A stretch of DNA of 64,000 nt from Candidatus Woesearchaeota archaeon (GTDB lineage: Archaea > Nanobdellota > Nanobdellia > Woesearchaeales > JACPJR01), in NCBI GenBank assembly GCA_016187565.1, contig JACPJR010000014.1, positions 62,001-126,000 on the forward strand. The letters are read 5' to 3'. The position numbers were made by a program, and so were the translations under genes. Each line of letters starts with the position of its first letter. Within the stretch, counting starts at the first letter, position 1. Below the pieces are notes generated by a model. It was not told the DNA's origin. It made no database searches and saw only the letters and a program-made list of their open reading frames with translations. Positions 43,232 to 50,542 of this stretch are shown here, one piece after another.

Positions 43232-43325
43232 GTACCTGTTAGACTGTTTTTTTGAGACAAATGTTATGAATCAACACAAGGTAATAAGTCTTTTCAATAA
43301 AAATCCGAAAAAACATCGCCTCCTT

Positions 43326-43976
43326 TCACTTCGGCTTATGATTACCAATGTGGAAGACATAACGTAAACCAACCTGTCCCTTGCCAATCGATGTTTCTAG
43401 TACCTGCCGTCCTGGTTCAATCACCGTCTGTAAGGTTCCGGTTGTGTTCGTTGTTCCGTCTGGATTTCGGACAAAATCAACTGCTCCTCGTACTCGATCA
43501 GCAAGTCCTACTCCGAGGGTTAAGCCTACTCCTGACCCATTATAGGCTACCTCATTCCCATTTACCCCAACGCTACCCCACACTCGTGGATCAACAGTTA
43601 CTCTACCGTAATCCCCGGTCATATAAACGGTTGGCTCAAGTCCAACACCAGAATCATGCAGCGAAACTCCAAAGCCAACTTGGGCATTGGCTGTCCAATG
43701 TTGAGGAAGTGCATCATCGATTAAAAGTCCAAGGCCACCACCAACTGCTGTTAATTCTCCGTTCTGTGTTGGAAGAGCAATTGCTGCAAACAGATCATCC
43801 CCAAAATACTTGAGGATTGGCTTATAGCTCGTTCCTGCTGGCGTAATAGCTATCCGCTGGTCTGCATGGGTTCTTGTCGGCGCTCTCTGGCCGTCATACA
43901 TTTCTGCCTGTGCAGGTCCTGCTAGTGCGCTGAGCATTCCTGCAGTATAAAGTCCTTTTTTCATTGTTTGGTTCAT
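43326..43976 (-). CDS. Secreted beta-rich (beta-barrel-like) protein
   Basis: About 216 residues from the ATG at 43976, which is 9 nt after an AGGAGG site; the upstream ATG at 43985 touches that site and is too close. The signal peptide ends around LAGPAQA-E, a bacterial SPase I-type site. The mature chain alternates short amphipathic strands with Gly-rich turns (VGGGLGLLI, NAQVGFGVSLHDSGVGLEPTVYM, GSVGVNGNEVAYNGSGVGLTLGVG, QVGLRYVFHI), as in small outer-membrane beta-barrels of bacteria. No outer membrane is expected in this archaeon, so either the fold is a soluble beta protein or it inserts into another cell's membrane. Family not identified. Confidence 0.65.
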   Translation of the reverse strand: MNQTMKKGLYTAGMLSALAGPAQAEMYDGQRAPTRTHADQRIAITPAGTSYKPILKYFGDDLFAAIALPTQNGELTAVGGGLGLLIDDALPQHWTANAQVGFGVSLHDSGVGLEPTVYMTGDYGRVTVDPRVWGSVGVNGNEVAYNGSGVGLTLGVGLADRVRGAVDFVRNPDGTTNTTGTLQTVIEPGRQVLETSIGKGQVGLRYVFHIGNHKPK

Positions 43977-43989
43977 GGTTTTCATCCTC

Positions 43990-44052
43990 CTATTCGTAAT
44001 GTACCTCTACTTTCTCTTCTTCAAACATCTCGACAATCTCTCTCCAATTCAT
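43990..44052 (-). CDS. Possible 20-aa leader ORF
   Basis: An ATG at 44052, preceded by AGGTGAACC, opens a short acidic frame (MNWREIVEMFEEEKVEVHYE) that stops 5 nt before the ribosome site of the downstream secreted protein. It may be translated as a leader that couples or regulates expression, or it may be just untranslated leader sequence. Confidence 0.35.
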   Translation of the reverse strand: MNWREIVEMFEEEKVEVHYE

Positions 44053-44149
44053 GATGGTTCACCTATGGTTCGTCACGGTTTATCTTGTAATCACCTTATA
44101 GTGGCAAAATCTACTCTTTAGTAAGAACGAACTTCTTTATTAATTCTTG

Positions 44150-44167
44150 TGGTGGTAAATACCACCA
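44150..44167. promoter_or_regulatory. 18-bp palindrome, possible operator
   Basis: TGGTGGTA (44150-44157), AA, TACCACCA (44160-44167): perfect 8-bp arms with a 2-bp centre. It lies in the 400-nt region between the divergent secreted beta-rich gene and the TrmB-type regulator. Two-fold symmetry with a short centre suits a dimeric regulator, possibly the TrmB protein itself. A short A-run follows on the plus strand, so a terminator is the alternative. Confidence 0.5.
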
Positions 44168-44293
44168 AAAAAGAAACATTCTTAAATAACTGTTCATTGA
44201 ATCAAATTCTGAGCAAACCCCTGAGAGATTAATTCATTAAAAAAGATATAATTTAATTGTAAAATCTCATTTTAAAATACTCTCAAAAAAGAT

Positions 44294-44444
44294 ATGCAAA
44301 CGATCCCTCTCCATGACCATCTGAAAATCTATCAACAAACCTATGAGGAGATTCTGGATGAATGCCGAAGAACTACGACATAAGCATTACGATGATAAGC
44401 GTAAAGAACTGGGATTTAAGAAAAGTTCTTATTATGGGAGTTGA
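44294..44444 (+). pseudogene. Possible frameshifted small gene upstream of the TrmB regulator
   Basis: Two overlapping short frames adjoin: 44294-44383 encodes a 29-residue start (MQTIPLHDHLKIYQQTYEEILDECRR...) and 44358-44444 encodes a 28-residue end (...LRHKHYDDKRKELGFKKSSYYGS). Both look protein-like, and a one-base shift near 44370-44378 would join them into about 50 residues. A TATA-like TTTTAAAATAC is 22-28 nt upstream of 44294. It may be a decayed small gene or a sequencing error; the joined protein is not recognised. Confidence 0.35.
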
Positions 44445-44449
44445 AAAGA

Positions 44450-45208
44450 ATGTACGAATCAATCCTTCGAGATATTGGCTTAAGCCCGAATGAAGCACGA
44501 GTGTATGAAGCACTCCTCCAGCTTGGTGAGGCCTCTGTTCAGACAATCTCAACAAAGGCACAAGTTCATCGACGGAATGTGTATGATTCTTTAGTTAAAC
44601 TTACGGATAAGGGGCTTGTCTCGCTTGCTATTGAGAAAGGTGAGGGGAATTATCGGGCAACTGATCCCCAACGACTCCTCATCATCCTTAAGGAGAAAGA
44701 AGACAACTTGACAAAGGTTTTGCCTGACCTTAAACTGCGTTACCATACCTTGCCTCAAAAGGAACAGGCCTATATCTACCGAGGGGTTAAGGGATTCCGT
44801 AACTACATGCAGGACATCCTTGATGTGGGTGAGGATTTCTATTGTATTGGTGCAAAGGGTGGCTGGTTTGACCCTCGATTACGGGCGTTCAGAGTTCGCT
44901 TCTATCGAGAATTGAGGGAGAAAGGCATTCATTGTTATCACTTGTTCGATTATGAGATGAAACACCATGTTGGAAAAGGCATAGAAAGTCCTGTTCCTGA
45001 GCATCTGCATGAGGCGCGTTTTCTCCCTCCCCAGAGTTCAACAAACTGTGCGATTGATTTTTTTGGTGATAGGATCGTAACCTTTACTGGCTTAACAATA
45101 AACCATCTTGACGATGATATGGTTCAGTTTGTTCTCATCAGTAGAAAGCTCGTTGAAGGTTACAAAAAATGGTTTTGGTTTATGTGGGACCATTGTGCTG
45201 AGGAATAA
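44450..45208 (+). CDS. TrmB-family transcription regulator
   Basis: 252 residues from the ATG at 44450, which has a GGAG site 9 nt upstream; the TTG at 44441 is less likely. N-terminal winged helix (about 1-75): LRDIGLSPNEARVYEALLQLGEASVQTISTKA then RRNVYDSLVKLTDKGLV. The C-terminal effector domain (85-250) resembles the TrmB sugar-binding/PLD-like regulatory domain (FYCIGAKGGWFDPRL, FFGDRIVTFTG). These proteins control sugar uptake or metabolic genes in archaea, responding to sugars or other metabolites. The likely regulon includes the neighbouring palindrome. Alone on its strand, just before an MNT/HEPN pair. Confidence 0.87.
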   Translation: MYESILRDIGLSPNEARVYEALLQLGEASVQTISTKAQVHRRNVYDSLVKLTDKGLVSLAIEKGEGNYRATDPQRLLIILKEKEDNLTKVLPDLKLRYHTLPQKEQAYIYRGVKGFRNYMQDILDVGEDFYCIGAKGGWFDPRLRAFRVRFYRELREKGIHCYHLFDYEMKHHVGKGIESPVPEHLHEARFLPPQSSTNCAIDFFGDRIVTFTGLTINHLDDDMVQFVLISRKLVEGYKKWFWFMWDHCAEE

Positions 45209-45247
45209 CAGTAGATTTATATACCACTCGTCATTTTAATCTACCAA

Positions 45248-45766
45248 ATGATAGAAAAATCTACTAATCAAATAGTACTTAGTATCTTTTTTGAAAATCC
45301 CACCACAGAATTTTACCTCAGAGAGCTCTCACGCCGTCTTAAACTCTCAATGCCAACTATCGTTTCAGTTACGGATATGCTGGCAAAGGACAAACTGGTT
45401 ATCAAGATAAAGGGCAAAGCACTTACGATTGTTAGGGCAAATAGGGAAAACATTACTTTTATTCGGTATAAGCGTTTATATAACCTGCAACAAATATATA
45501 GTTCGGGTATTGTTGATGACCTTACTGAACGCTATAATCATCCCAAAGCTATTGTTCTCTTTGGAAGCTATGCTCGGGGAGATGATACAGAGTTGAGCGA
45601 TATTGACATTGCGGTAATGACCCACAAACAGTTGCAATTGCCTCTTGAGGACTACCAGAAGCAGCTCCATCGCCCCATGAGTATCCATGAGATTGATCTT
45701 ATGAAGCTGAGTGAAGAGTTTAAAGCAAACCTTGCAAATGGGATTGTCCTAGAGGGATTTTGGTGA
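45248..45766 (+). CDS. Winged-helix + MNT-type nucleotidyltransferase (antitoxin of a HEPN pair)
   Basis: 172 residues: a winged-helix-like N-terminus (1-65, TEFYLRELSRRLKLSMPTIVSVTDMLAKDKL) fused to a minimal nucleotidyltransferase with FGSYARGDDTELSDIDIAV, i.e. GS-x10-DxD (Asp residues about 118 and 120). In MNT-HEPN systems this motif marks the enzyme that AMPylates and so inactivates the HEPN toxin. The DNA-binding part could autoregulate the operon. TATA element TTTATATAC (45217-45225) is about 26 nt before the ATG. Overlaps the next gene by 4 nt. Confidence 0.88.
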   Translation: MIEKSTNQIVLSIFFENPTTEFYLRELSRRLKLSMPTIVSVTDMLAKDKLVIKIKGKALTIVRANRENITFIRYKRLYNLQQIYSSGIVDDLTERYNHPKAIVLFGSYARGDDTELSDIDIAVMTHKQLQLPLEDYQKQLHRPMSIHEIDLMKLSEEFKANLANGIVLEGFW

Positions 45767-46173
45767 GAGATTTTGCCTATTATCTAAAAAATGGAAGTGT
45801 AAAAAAACAGAAACCTGACGCACATTTATCAAAAGCTACCTTCAAGGAAAGTTGCGAACGGTTTGCCCTTGCGACGAATCTATGGGGACGCGAAAAACCA
45901 AAGTATGTTCTTGAGAATGCTTATGAAGCAATGAGAGAGGCTGCAGATGCAGTCCTTTATGAAGAAGGCTTTAAGTCTTACTCACATGAGGCATCGATTG
46001 TTTATCTTCTAAAGAAAGGATTTAGCCAGCAAGAAGTGTCTGAGTTTGATCGTTTTCGAAAGATACGAAATAGCATTAAGTACTATGGAGGAGATTGTGA
46101 TCCGGTAGATGCTCAGCAGGCTATTCTGTTAGCAAAAAGTCTTATTCCAAAAATACAAAAGCTCTTATCATGA
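45763..46173 (+). CDS. HEPN-domain protein (toxin-like partner)
   Basis: About 136 residues from the GTG at 45763 (GTGA overlap with the MNT gene). All-helical: HLSKATFKESCERFALATNLWG, AYEAMREAADAVLYEEGF, and near the end FDRFRKIRNSIKYYGG. The HEPN RNase signature R-x4-6-H lacks its His here: RN-SIK-YY has Tyr in its place, so ribonuclease activity may be lost or changed; Tyr is also the residue modified by MNT enzymes. The pair is probably a toxin-antitoxin or stress-response module. Confidence 0.8.
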   Translation: MRDFAYYLKNGSVKKQKPDAHLSKATFKESCERFALATNLWGREKPKYVLENAYEAMREAADAVLYEEGFKSYSHEASIVYLLKKGFSQQEVSEFDRFRKIRNSIKYYGGDCDPVDAQQAILLAKSLIPKIQKLLS

Positions 46174-46236
46174 ACGAAATTTAGCAATGAAGAAAAGCAC
46201 GAAATTATTATATAGGTCAGAAGATTCTTGCTTTTC

Positions 46237-46836
46237 ATGGAAATAGATTATTCTTCCAAGCAGATTGCTTTTACCAAAGAACTTAATGCTTTAGATCGAT
46301 TTGTCATTTCCTTTACTGATATCTTGAACAAGCAAAAGATTCACTATGTCATTGTCTCAGGCTACGTTGCTATCCTTTTTGGGAGAAATAGGGCTTCTGA
46401 GGATGTTGACATTTTTATCGAAAAGATGAGCTTTGCTGCGTTTAGCTGTCTATGGGAAAAGCTTAAAGAGTTTTTTATTTGTTTGCAGACTGATAATCCT
46501 AAGCGTGCATATGAGGAGTATCTCCAAGAAGGATACGCTCTTCGTTTTTCTTTTCTTCATGCATTTATCCCAAATATGGAACTTAAATTCCCCAAAACTG
46601 ATATTGATCGTTGGACTCTCAGTCAAAAAAAGAAAACTCTGGTAAACAATAACCCCCTTTATATTTCATCAATTGAGATGCAGATCGCTTTTAAATTGTC
46701 TCTCGGAAGCGAGAAGGACATCGAGGATGCTCGTTATCTCTACAATATTTTCGAGGAATTTCTTGATAAAGATCTGCTTGATCAATGTCTTCGCAACCTT
46801 AATATACCAAAACGTGCTCTTCAATATCTACCATGA
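46237..46836 (+). CDS. Nucleotidyltransferase-like protein (AbiEii-type)
   Basis: 199 residues from the ATG at 46237, 26 nt after a TATA element (ATTATATAG, 46206-46214). The motif YVIVSGYVAILFGRNRASEDVDIFIE (Asp pair about 58-60; motif given in part) is like the G..A...R.T.DVDI pattern of DUF1814/AbiEii-like nucleotidyltransferases, with SSIEMQIAFKLSLGSEKDIEDARYLY near the C-terminus also typical. These act as toxins with a small or DNA-binding antitoxin, or in tRNA modification. The stop overlaps the start of a 51-aa gene (ATGA). Confidence 0.78.
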   Translation: MEIDYSSKQIAFTKELNALDRFVISFTDILNKQKIHYVIVSGYVAILFGRNRASEDVDIFIEKMSFAAFSCLWEKLKEFFICLQTDNPKRAYEEYLQEGYALRFSFLHAFIPNMELKFPKTDIDRWTLSQKKKTLVNNNPLYISSIEMQIAFKLSLGSEKDIEDARYLYNIFEEFLDKDLLDQCLRNLNIPKRALQYLP

Positions 46837-46988
46837 AAATTCCAACAATTACTGCTGAAGAAATGGAAGCTTTTAAGAAGGAAAATTTTAAGCAGCGACT
46901 CAAGTTTATTGATGAGTATGCGGCATGGGTTAAAAAGACACCAAACAAGGTATGGAGTTCACAGCAGAAGAAAATTATTGGTGAATGA
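46833..46988 (+). CDS. 51-aa partner of the AbiEii-like nucleotidyltransferase
   Basis: ATG at 46833 overlaps the stop of the preceding gene (ATGA), TGA at 46986-46988. The product (start MKIPTITAEEMEAFKKENF, end WSSQQKKIIGE) is helical, with a core FIDEYAAWVKKTPNKVW that looks conserved in small archaeal proteins I recall next to nucleotidyltransferases. It is probably the antitoxin or an activity partner. Too short for long open-frame searches. Confidence 0.68.
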   Translation: MKIPTITAEEMEAFKKENFKQRLKFIDEYAAWVKKTPNKVWSSQQKKIIGE

Positions 46989-46991
46989 GAG

Positions 46992-47924
46992 CTATCGTTT
47001 TCTTATTTTAGTCACAAAGAACCCTTCAGTGTCATTATCCTGGGGCCAGATGCGCAAGCATTTCTCTACCTTAGATGTGTAGGTTTTTCCTTCAAACTCC
47101 ATGATAGCAGGACTTGTTTTGAGCGGGAGGGTAATTTCCTCAAGCATTGCATCAAGATGGTTTGTCAAAAAGGTATCAATGACCCCTTCATTCTCCTCGG
47201 GTTCACACGAACAGGTACTGTAGACTAGAACCCCATTGTCATGAAGAAGTGCAAATGCCCGTTCCAAGAGTTTTTGCTGGACTCGTGCAAGCCGTTTGAC
47301 CATCCCGGGATTCCACATGGTGAGAATTTTAAAACTCTTCCGTATAGCTCCTGTTCCTGAACATGGCGCATCGAGAAGTATTTTATCGAACATGAGCTGA
47401 GGAAATCGCATGCCATTATTCAGCGTAATGACGGTATTCGTAATCCCCATTCGTTGGATATTAATTCCCAGTGCTTTGAGTCGTTCCCCACTCACATCGT
47501 TTGCTATAATTACTCCGGTATTTTCCATCATTGCGGCTATCTGCGATGTTTTTGATCCTGGAGATGCACAGACATCAAGTACAACGTCTCCTTTGGTCGG
47601 TTGCAGAACCACTGGAGGAATCATACTGGCTGCTTCCTGGATGTATATATAGCCTAATTGGTGTTCTACCGTATTGCCAATGTCGCGTCGATACTCTTCC
47701 CCTTTTCCTTTGTGGTCAATCCAGAATCCATCAGCACACCAAGGAATAGGTGTTAAGCTCCATTCTTTTTGCAATCTATCTTTTACTTCTGCGATGGATC
47801 TTTTGAGCGTATTTACCCGAAGAGAACGTCGTAAGAACCGCCGAGAATACTCTTCAAAGAGAGGATAGTCTGTTAATTGTTGATATCGTTCAATAAATGC
47901 GGGCTTAAAGACAACTCTTTCCAT
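46992..47924 (-). CDS. NOL1/NOP2/Sun-family RNA m5C methyltransferase
   Basis: 310 residues. A short N-terminal RNA-binding part (1-85) precedes the SAM fold: LDVCASPGSKTSQIAAMM (motif I), DAPCSGTG with the motif IV Cys, and STCSCEPEENEGVID with the catalytic motif VI Cys. Transfers methyl groups to cytosine C5 in tRNA or rRNA. It lacks a PUA extension. A minus-strand TATA element (about 47944-47951) is 24 nt from the ATG, so leaderless. Ends 3 nt after the convergent 51-aa gene. Confidence 0.92.
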   Translation of the reverse strand: MERVVFKPAFIERYQQLTDYPLFEEYSRRFLRRSLRVNTLKRSIAEVKDRLQKEWSLTPIPWCADGFWIDHKGKGEEYRRDIGNTVEHQLGYIYIQEAASMIPPVVLQPTKGDVVLDVCASPGSKTSQIAAMMENTGVIIANDVSGERLKALGINIQRMGITNTVITLNNGMRFPQLMFDKILLDAPCSGTGAIRKSFKILTMWNPGMVKRLARVQQKLLERAFALLHDNGVLVYSTCSCEPEENEGVIDTFLTNHLDAMLEEITLPLKTSPAIMEFEGKTYTSKVEKCLRIWPQDNDTEGFFVTKIRKR

Positions 47925-48041
47925 AAGGTATGGAGCTTCTTACGTTATAAAAAAGTTCCTGTTTTGCTTTTCTTCATCTTTCCTCGTATGTTTATAATCT
48001 TTATAAAAAGCTTTAAATATCCGTTCGTCTTGGGTCTGCGG

Positions 48042-48176
48042 ATGCAGTCCAGACAAGATATGACGTTTCGAGCATTCCAGTACTTGCTCAACAAGAACAT
48101 TTGTGAAGTTTCTATTCTGCAAAAGAGAGGAGTACGCTTACGGAAGTATAAATGGGTTGAATTTGAGGCTTCCTAA
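48042..48176 (+). CDS. Possible small basic protein, 44 aa
   Basis: ATG at 48042 is 26 nt after CTTTAAATAT (48011-48020), like other leaderless genes here. The product reads MQSRQDMTFRAFQYLLNKNIC... and ends RKYKWVEFEAS, with a basic centre (KRGVRLRKYK). The frame extends further upstream without support. It lies in the short space between two minus-strand genes and ends 4 nt before the zinc-ribbon gene. I do not recognise it, and it might be non-coding. Confidence 0.42.
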   Translation: MQSRQDMTFRAFQYLLNKNICEVSILQKRGVRLRKYKWVEFEAS

Positions 48177-48180
48177 GTTA

Positions 48181-48447
48181 TCACTTTTTCTTTGCCTGTT
48201 GTGTTGAGAGAAATTCACTGAGTGGAAAGAGTTTTTTACAGCGTTGGCACTGAAAAACAAGCTCTCCTGTCGGTGTTGGGAAGTCAGAGTCTTCTATCTT
48301 CTTTGACTTACACTTGGGACAGGCCATTTCTTCTTCCTGTAGCTGGAAAAAGGCATTACAGGTCCTGCAGAAATAATGATTTTCTTTATAGCCGATTATT
48401 TTATGTGCCGGTGTGTCGCAAAATGGACAAAAATTGAGTTCAGGCAT
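48181..48447 (-). CDS. Double zinc-ribbon protein
   Basis: 88 residues with two zinc ribbons: CPFC...CRTC (7-31) and CPKC...CQRC (43-76). The second ribbon and the spacing recall TFS/TFIIS-like or RPB9-type ribbons, but the DE/QxRSxDE tip of TFS is not present (TPTGELVFQCQRC instead). Zinc ribbons of this size bind nucleic acid or ribosomal/transcription partners. The C-terminal tail is basic (QQAKKK). Neighbouring m5C methyltransferase and L10e genes suggest an information-processing role. TATA-like ATTTAAG just upstream. Confidence 0.75.
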   Translation of the reverse strand: MPELNFCPFCDTPAHKIIGYKENHYFCRTCNAFFQLQEEEMACPKCKSKKIEDSDFPTPTGELVFQCQRCKKLFPLSEFLSTQQAKKK

Positions 48448-48541
48448 AATCCATCTGAAAGGTGGTCTGAAGAGACTTCTATTTAAGCCTTTCTGAAGAA
48501 AGTTTTATAAATAACCCATATTTCCACTCTTTTGATAGAAG

Positions 48542-49057
48542 ATGGCAAAGCTCAGAAAATTTTGTTCATATAGACGCTTAGAACGTCCGTACACCAGAAA
48601 ATCAAAATATCGGGAAAAAAGTTATATCCGTGCTAGTCCGGCCAGTAAAGTCGTTCGTTATGAAATGGGAACCGTAGATCAACATTTTAGTACTCGATTA
48701 GAGCTCGTTGCAAAGACCGCTCTGCAAATTCGCCATAATGCTATTGAGTCTGCCCGACAGTCGAGTAACCGTTATTTGGAGAAAATAATGGGTAAAGGAA
48801 ACTATCATATGAAAATTATGATCTATCCTCATCATATTCTTCGTGAAAACCCTCTCGCATCCGGTGCAGGTGCAGACCGTATGAGCACAGGAATGAAATT
48901 AAGCTTTGGAAAGCCTATTGGATCTGCAGCTCAGGTGAAGAGAGGTCAAACCTTGATTTTATTACGCTGTGAAAAACAACATCTTGAAGCTGCACGAGAA
49001 GCAATGCGACGAGCAGCCAATAAATTCCCCTGTTCATGCAGTGTACGGGTTAGTTAA
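48542..49057 (+). CDS. 50S ribosomal protein L10e (uL16)
   Basis: 171 residues. MAKLRKFCSYRRLERPYTRKSK at the start, ARQSSNRYLEKIMGKGNYHM and IYPHHILRENPLASGAGADRMSTGM in the middle, then GSAAQVKRGQTLI and the C-terminal CSCSVRV. The archaeal/eukaryal L10e form, placed near the central protuberance and the A site tRNA. A TATA element (TTTTATAAATA, 48502-48512) leads to a very short leader. Complete length. Confidence 0.96.
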   Translation: MAKLRKFCSYRRLERPYTRKSKYREKSYIRASPASKVVRYEMGTVDQHFSTRLELVAKTALQIRHNAIESARQSSNRYLEKIMGKGNYHMKIMIYPHHILRENPLASGAGADRMSTGMKLSFGKPIGSAAQVKRGQTLILLRCEKQHLEAAREAMRRAANKFPCSCSVRVS

Positions 49058-49141
49058 GTTTTTGATTCTAAGGAATTTTTTTGTCAGTTCTCTTTTAAAT
49101 AACTTTCTTTTCAATGATGAGAAAGTCCTACAACAAAAATA

Positions 49142-50530
49142 CTAGTAATACTCCCTAGTGAAAGGATACGCCGTCTGAACACTTTTTTCCGTAAGCTCGC
49201 CACGGAGATTTTCCATCATACGCTTTTTTACTTCTGTTTTTGGATAATTGCTGAGTAGCCAGGCAAGCTTCAGGAAGGTTGTTTCAGCAGTCATATCAGA
49301 ATAATTCCCTAGAATTCCGATTGCTTGCGCATTGCGCTGGTCGTCATACACGTTCAGAACAATTCTTCCAAAAATAGTTTGTGCAGCCTCGACAATAATG
49401 ACGCCACGTTGCGTTAGCGTTTTCAGCGCTTCATAGATCTTTCCTGATTCTGCTGTTGTTGCATCCTTTTGGGTTATGGGAAGACAACCCAATCCCGTTG
49501 ATTCAATGACCAGGCCATCATAATCTTTGTAAAAGAGAAATTGTTCAGCGTACATATGGGTGTGCATTTTTAGAATAGCAACCTTAAGATCTTCCTTAAA
49601 TGGTTTTACTGTTACTTTCCGAGTAGCTTTTTTTCCATAGTGTGTAGCATAATAGTCGATCTGTTTGGTTACATAGTTAACCCGTGCCCAGGGGGAGGTA
49701 TTAATAGGCTTAAAGGCATCTCTCCGAGAGGTATGCATCTTGCGTGTTTTTGTTGCGGGTAAGATCAAACAATTTTCATCATCACTTTTTTCATGCATAC
49801 AGATGCCAACCTCTCCAAAATCAGTATGAGTAATAAAGAAGACCGCATTCGTCATGTTCAGTGCTGCATCCGTACTTCCTCGGTCAGAACTCCGTTGTGC
49901 TCCAACGATAATCACTGGTTTTCCAAGGTCTTCGAGAGCAAAGGCAAGTGCTGCACTAGTATAGTGTAAGGTATCGGTTCCTTGACTGATGATGATTCCC
50001 TCAGCCCCGTTCTCAATTTCTTCTGCAACAGCTTTTGCAAGTAAATTGTAATGCACAAATCGCATATCTTGAGACCAAATATTACAAATAAGTCGTGAGC
50101 GGATATTGGCAAATTCTTTTAATTCAGGAAACATGGCAATAATCTCTTCAGAGGTAAATTGTGGTTTTACTCCTCCAGTAACATAGTCAACCTTTGAGGC
50201 AATGGTGCCACCAACATGGAGGATTGTAACCGTCGGTTTCTCTCCTTGCTCTTTCTTTTTTTGTTTTGTTTGGGTTTCTGCTTTTATTTTTTTTGAAGAA
50301 CTTTTCGATGTATTCTTTTCAGGGCTTTTTTTCTCAGTCTCTTTTTTTTCAGGAAGCTGTGCTTTGGTTATCGATTTAATCTTTTGTTTGTTGATCCCGA
50401 TATTATACCCGTCTTTCAACTTTACAACAATGAACGATGATGATTCTTGTGGCATCAATCTTCCTGTGAGGGTTGTGTTCTCCAACGTAATCGTTACCCA
50501 ATCTCCGGTGGTGTAGGCTGTCTGGCTCAT
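49142..50530 (-). CDS. gatD: Glutamyl-tRNA(Gln) amidotransferase subunit D
   Basis: 462 residues. An N-terminal SH3-like domain (1-60), a Lys/Glu/Ser-rich linker (61-95) and a type I asparaginase-like fold: VGGTIASKVDYVTGGVKP, the Thr-Asp SQGTDTLHYTSAALAFAL, VIVGAQRSSDRGSTDAA and LKMHTHMYAEQF. With GatE it converts Glu-tRNA(Gln) to Gln-tRNA(Gln), the archaeal route. Ribosome site AGGAGTG before the ATG, 12 nt after the Nif3-like gene, so the two are co-transcribed. GatE is not in this window. Confidence 0.95.
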   Translation of the reverse strand: MSQTAYTTGDWVTITLENTTLTGRLMPQESSSFIVVKLKDGYNIGINKQKIKSITKAQLPEKKETEKKSPEKNTSKSSSKKIKAETQTKQKKKEQGEKPTVTILHVGGTIASKVDYVTGGVKPQFTSEEIIAMFPELKEFANIRSRLICNIWSQDMRFVHYNLLAKAVAEEIENGAEGIIISQGTDTLHYTSAALAFALEDLGKPVIIVGAQRSSDRGSTDAALNMTNAVFFITHTDFGEVGICMHEKSDDENCLILPATKTRKMHTSRRDAFKPINTSPWARVNYVTKQIDYYATHYGKKATRKVTVKPFKEDLKVAILKMHTHMYAEQFLFYKDYDGLVIESTGLGCLPITQKDATTAESGKIYEALKTLTQRGVIIVEAAQTIFGRIVLNVYDDQRNAQAIGILGNYSDMTAETTFLKLAWLLSNYPKTEVKKRMMENLRGELTEKSVQTAYPFTREYY

Positions 50531-50542
50531 TTCTTATCACTC

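Noticed and set aside
43391-43813. 140-aa plus-strand open frame opposite the secreted beta-rich gene
   Set aside because: It is a shadow: low-complexity L/Q/H-rich translation antisense to a gene with signal peptide and ribosome site.
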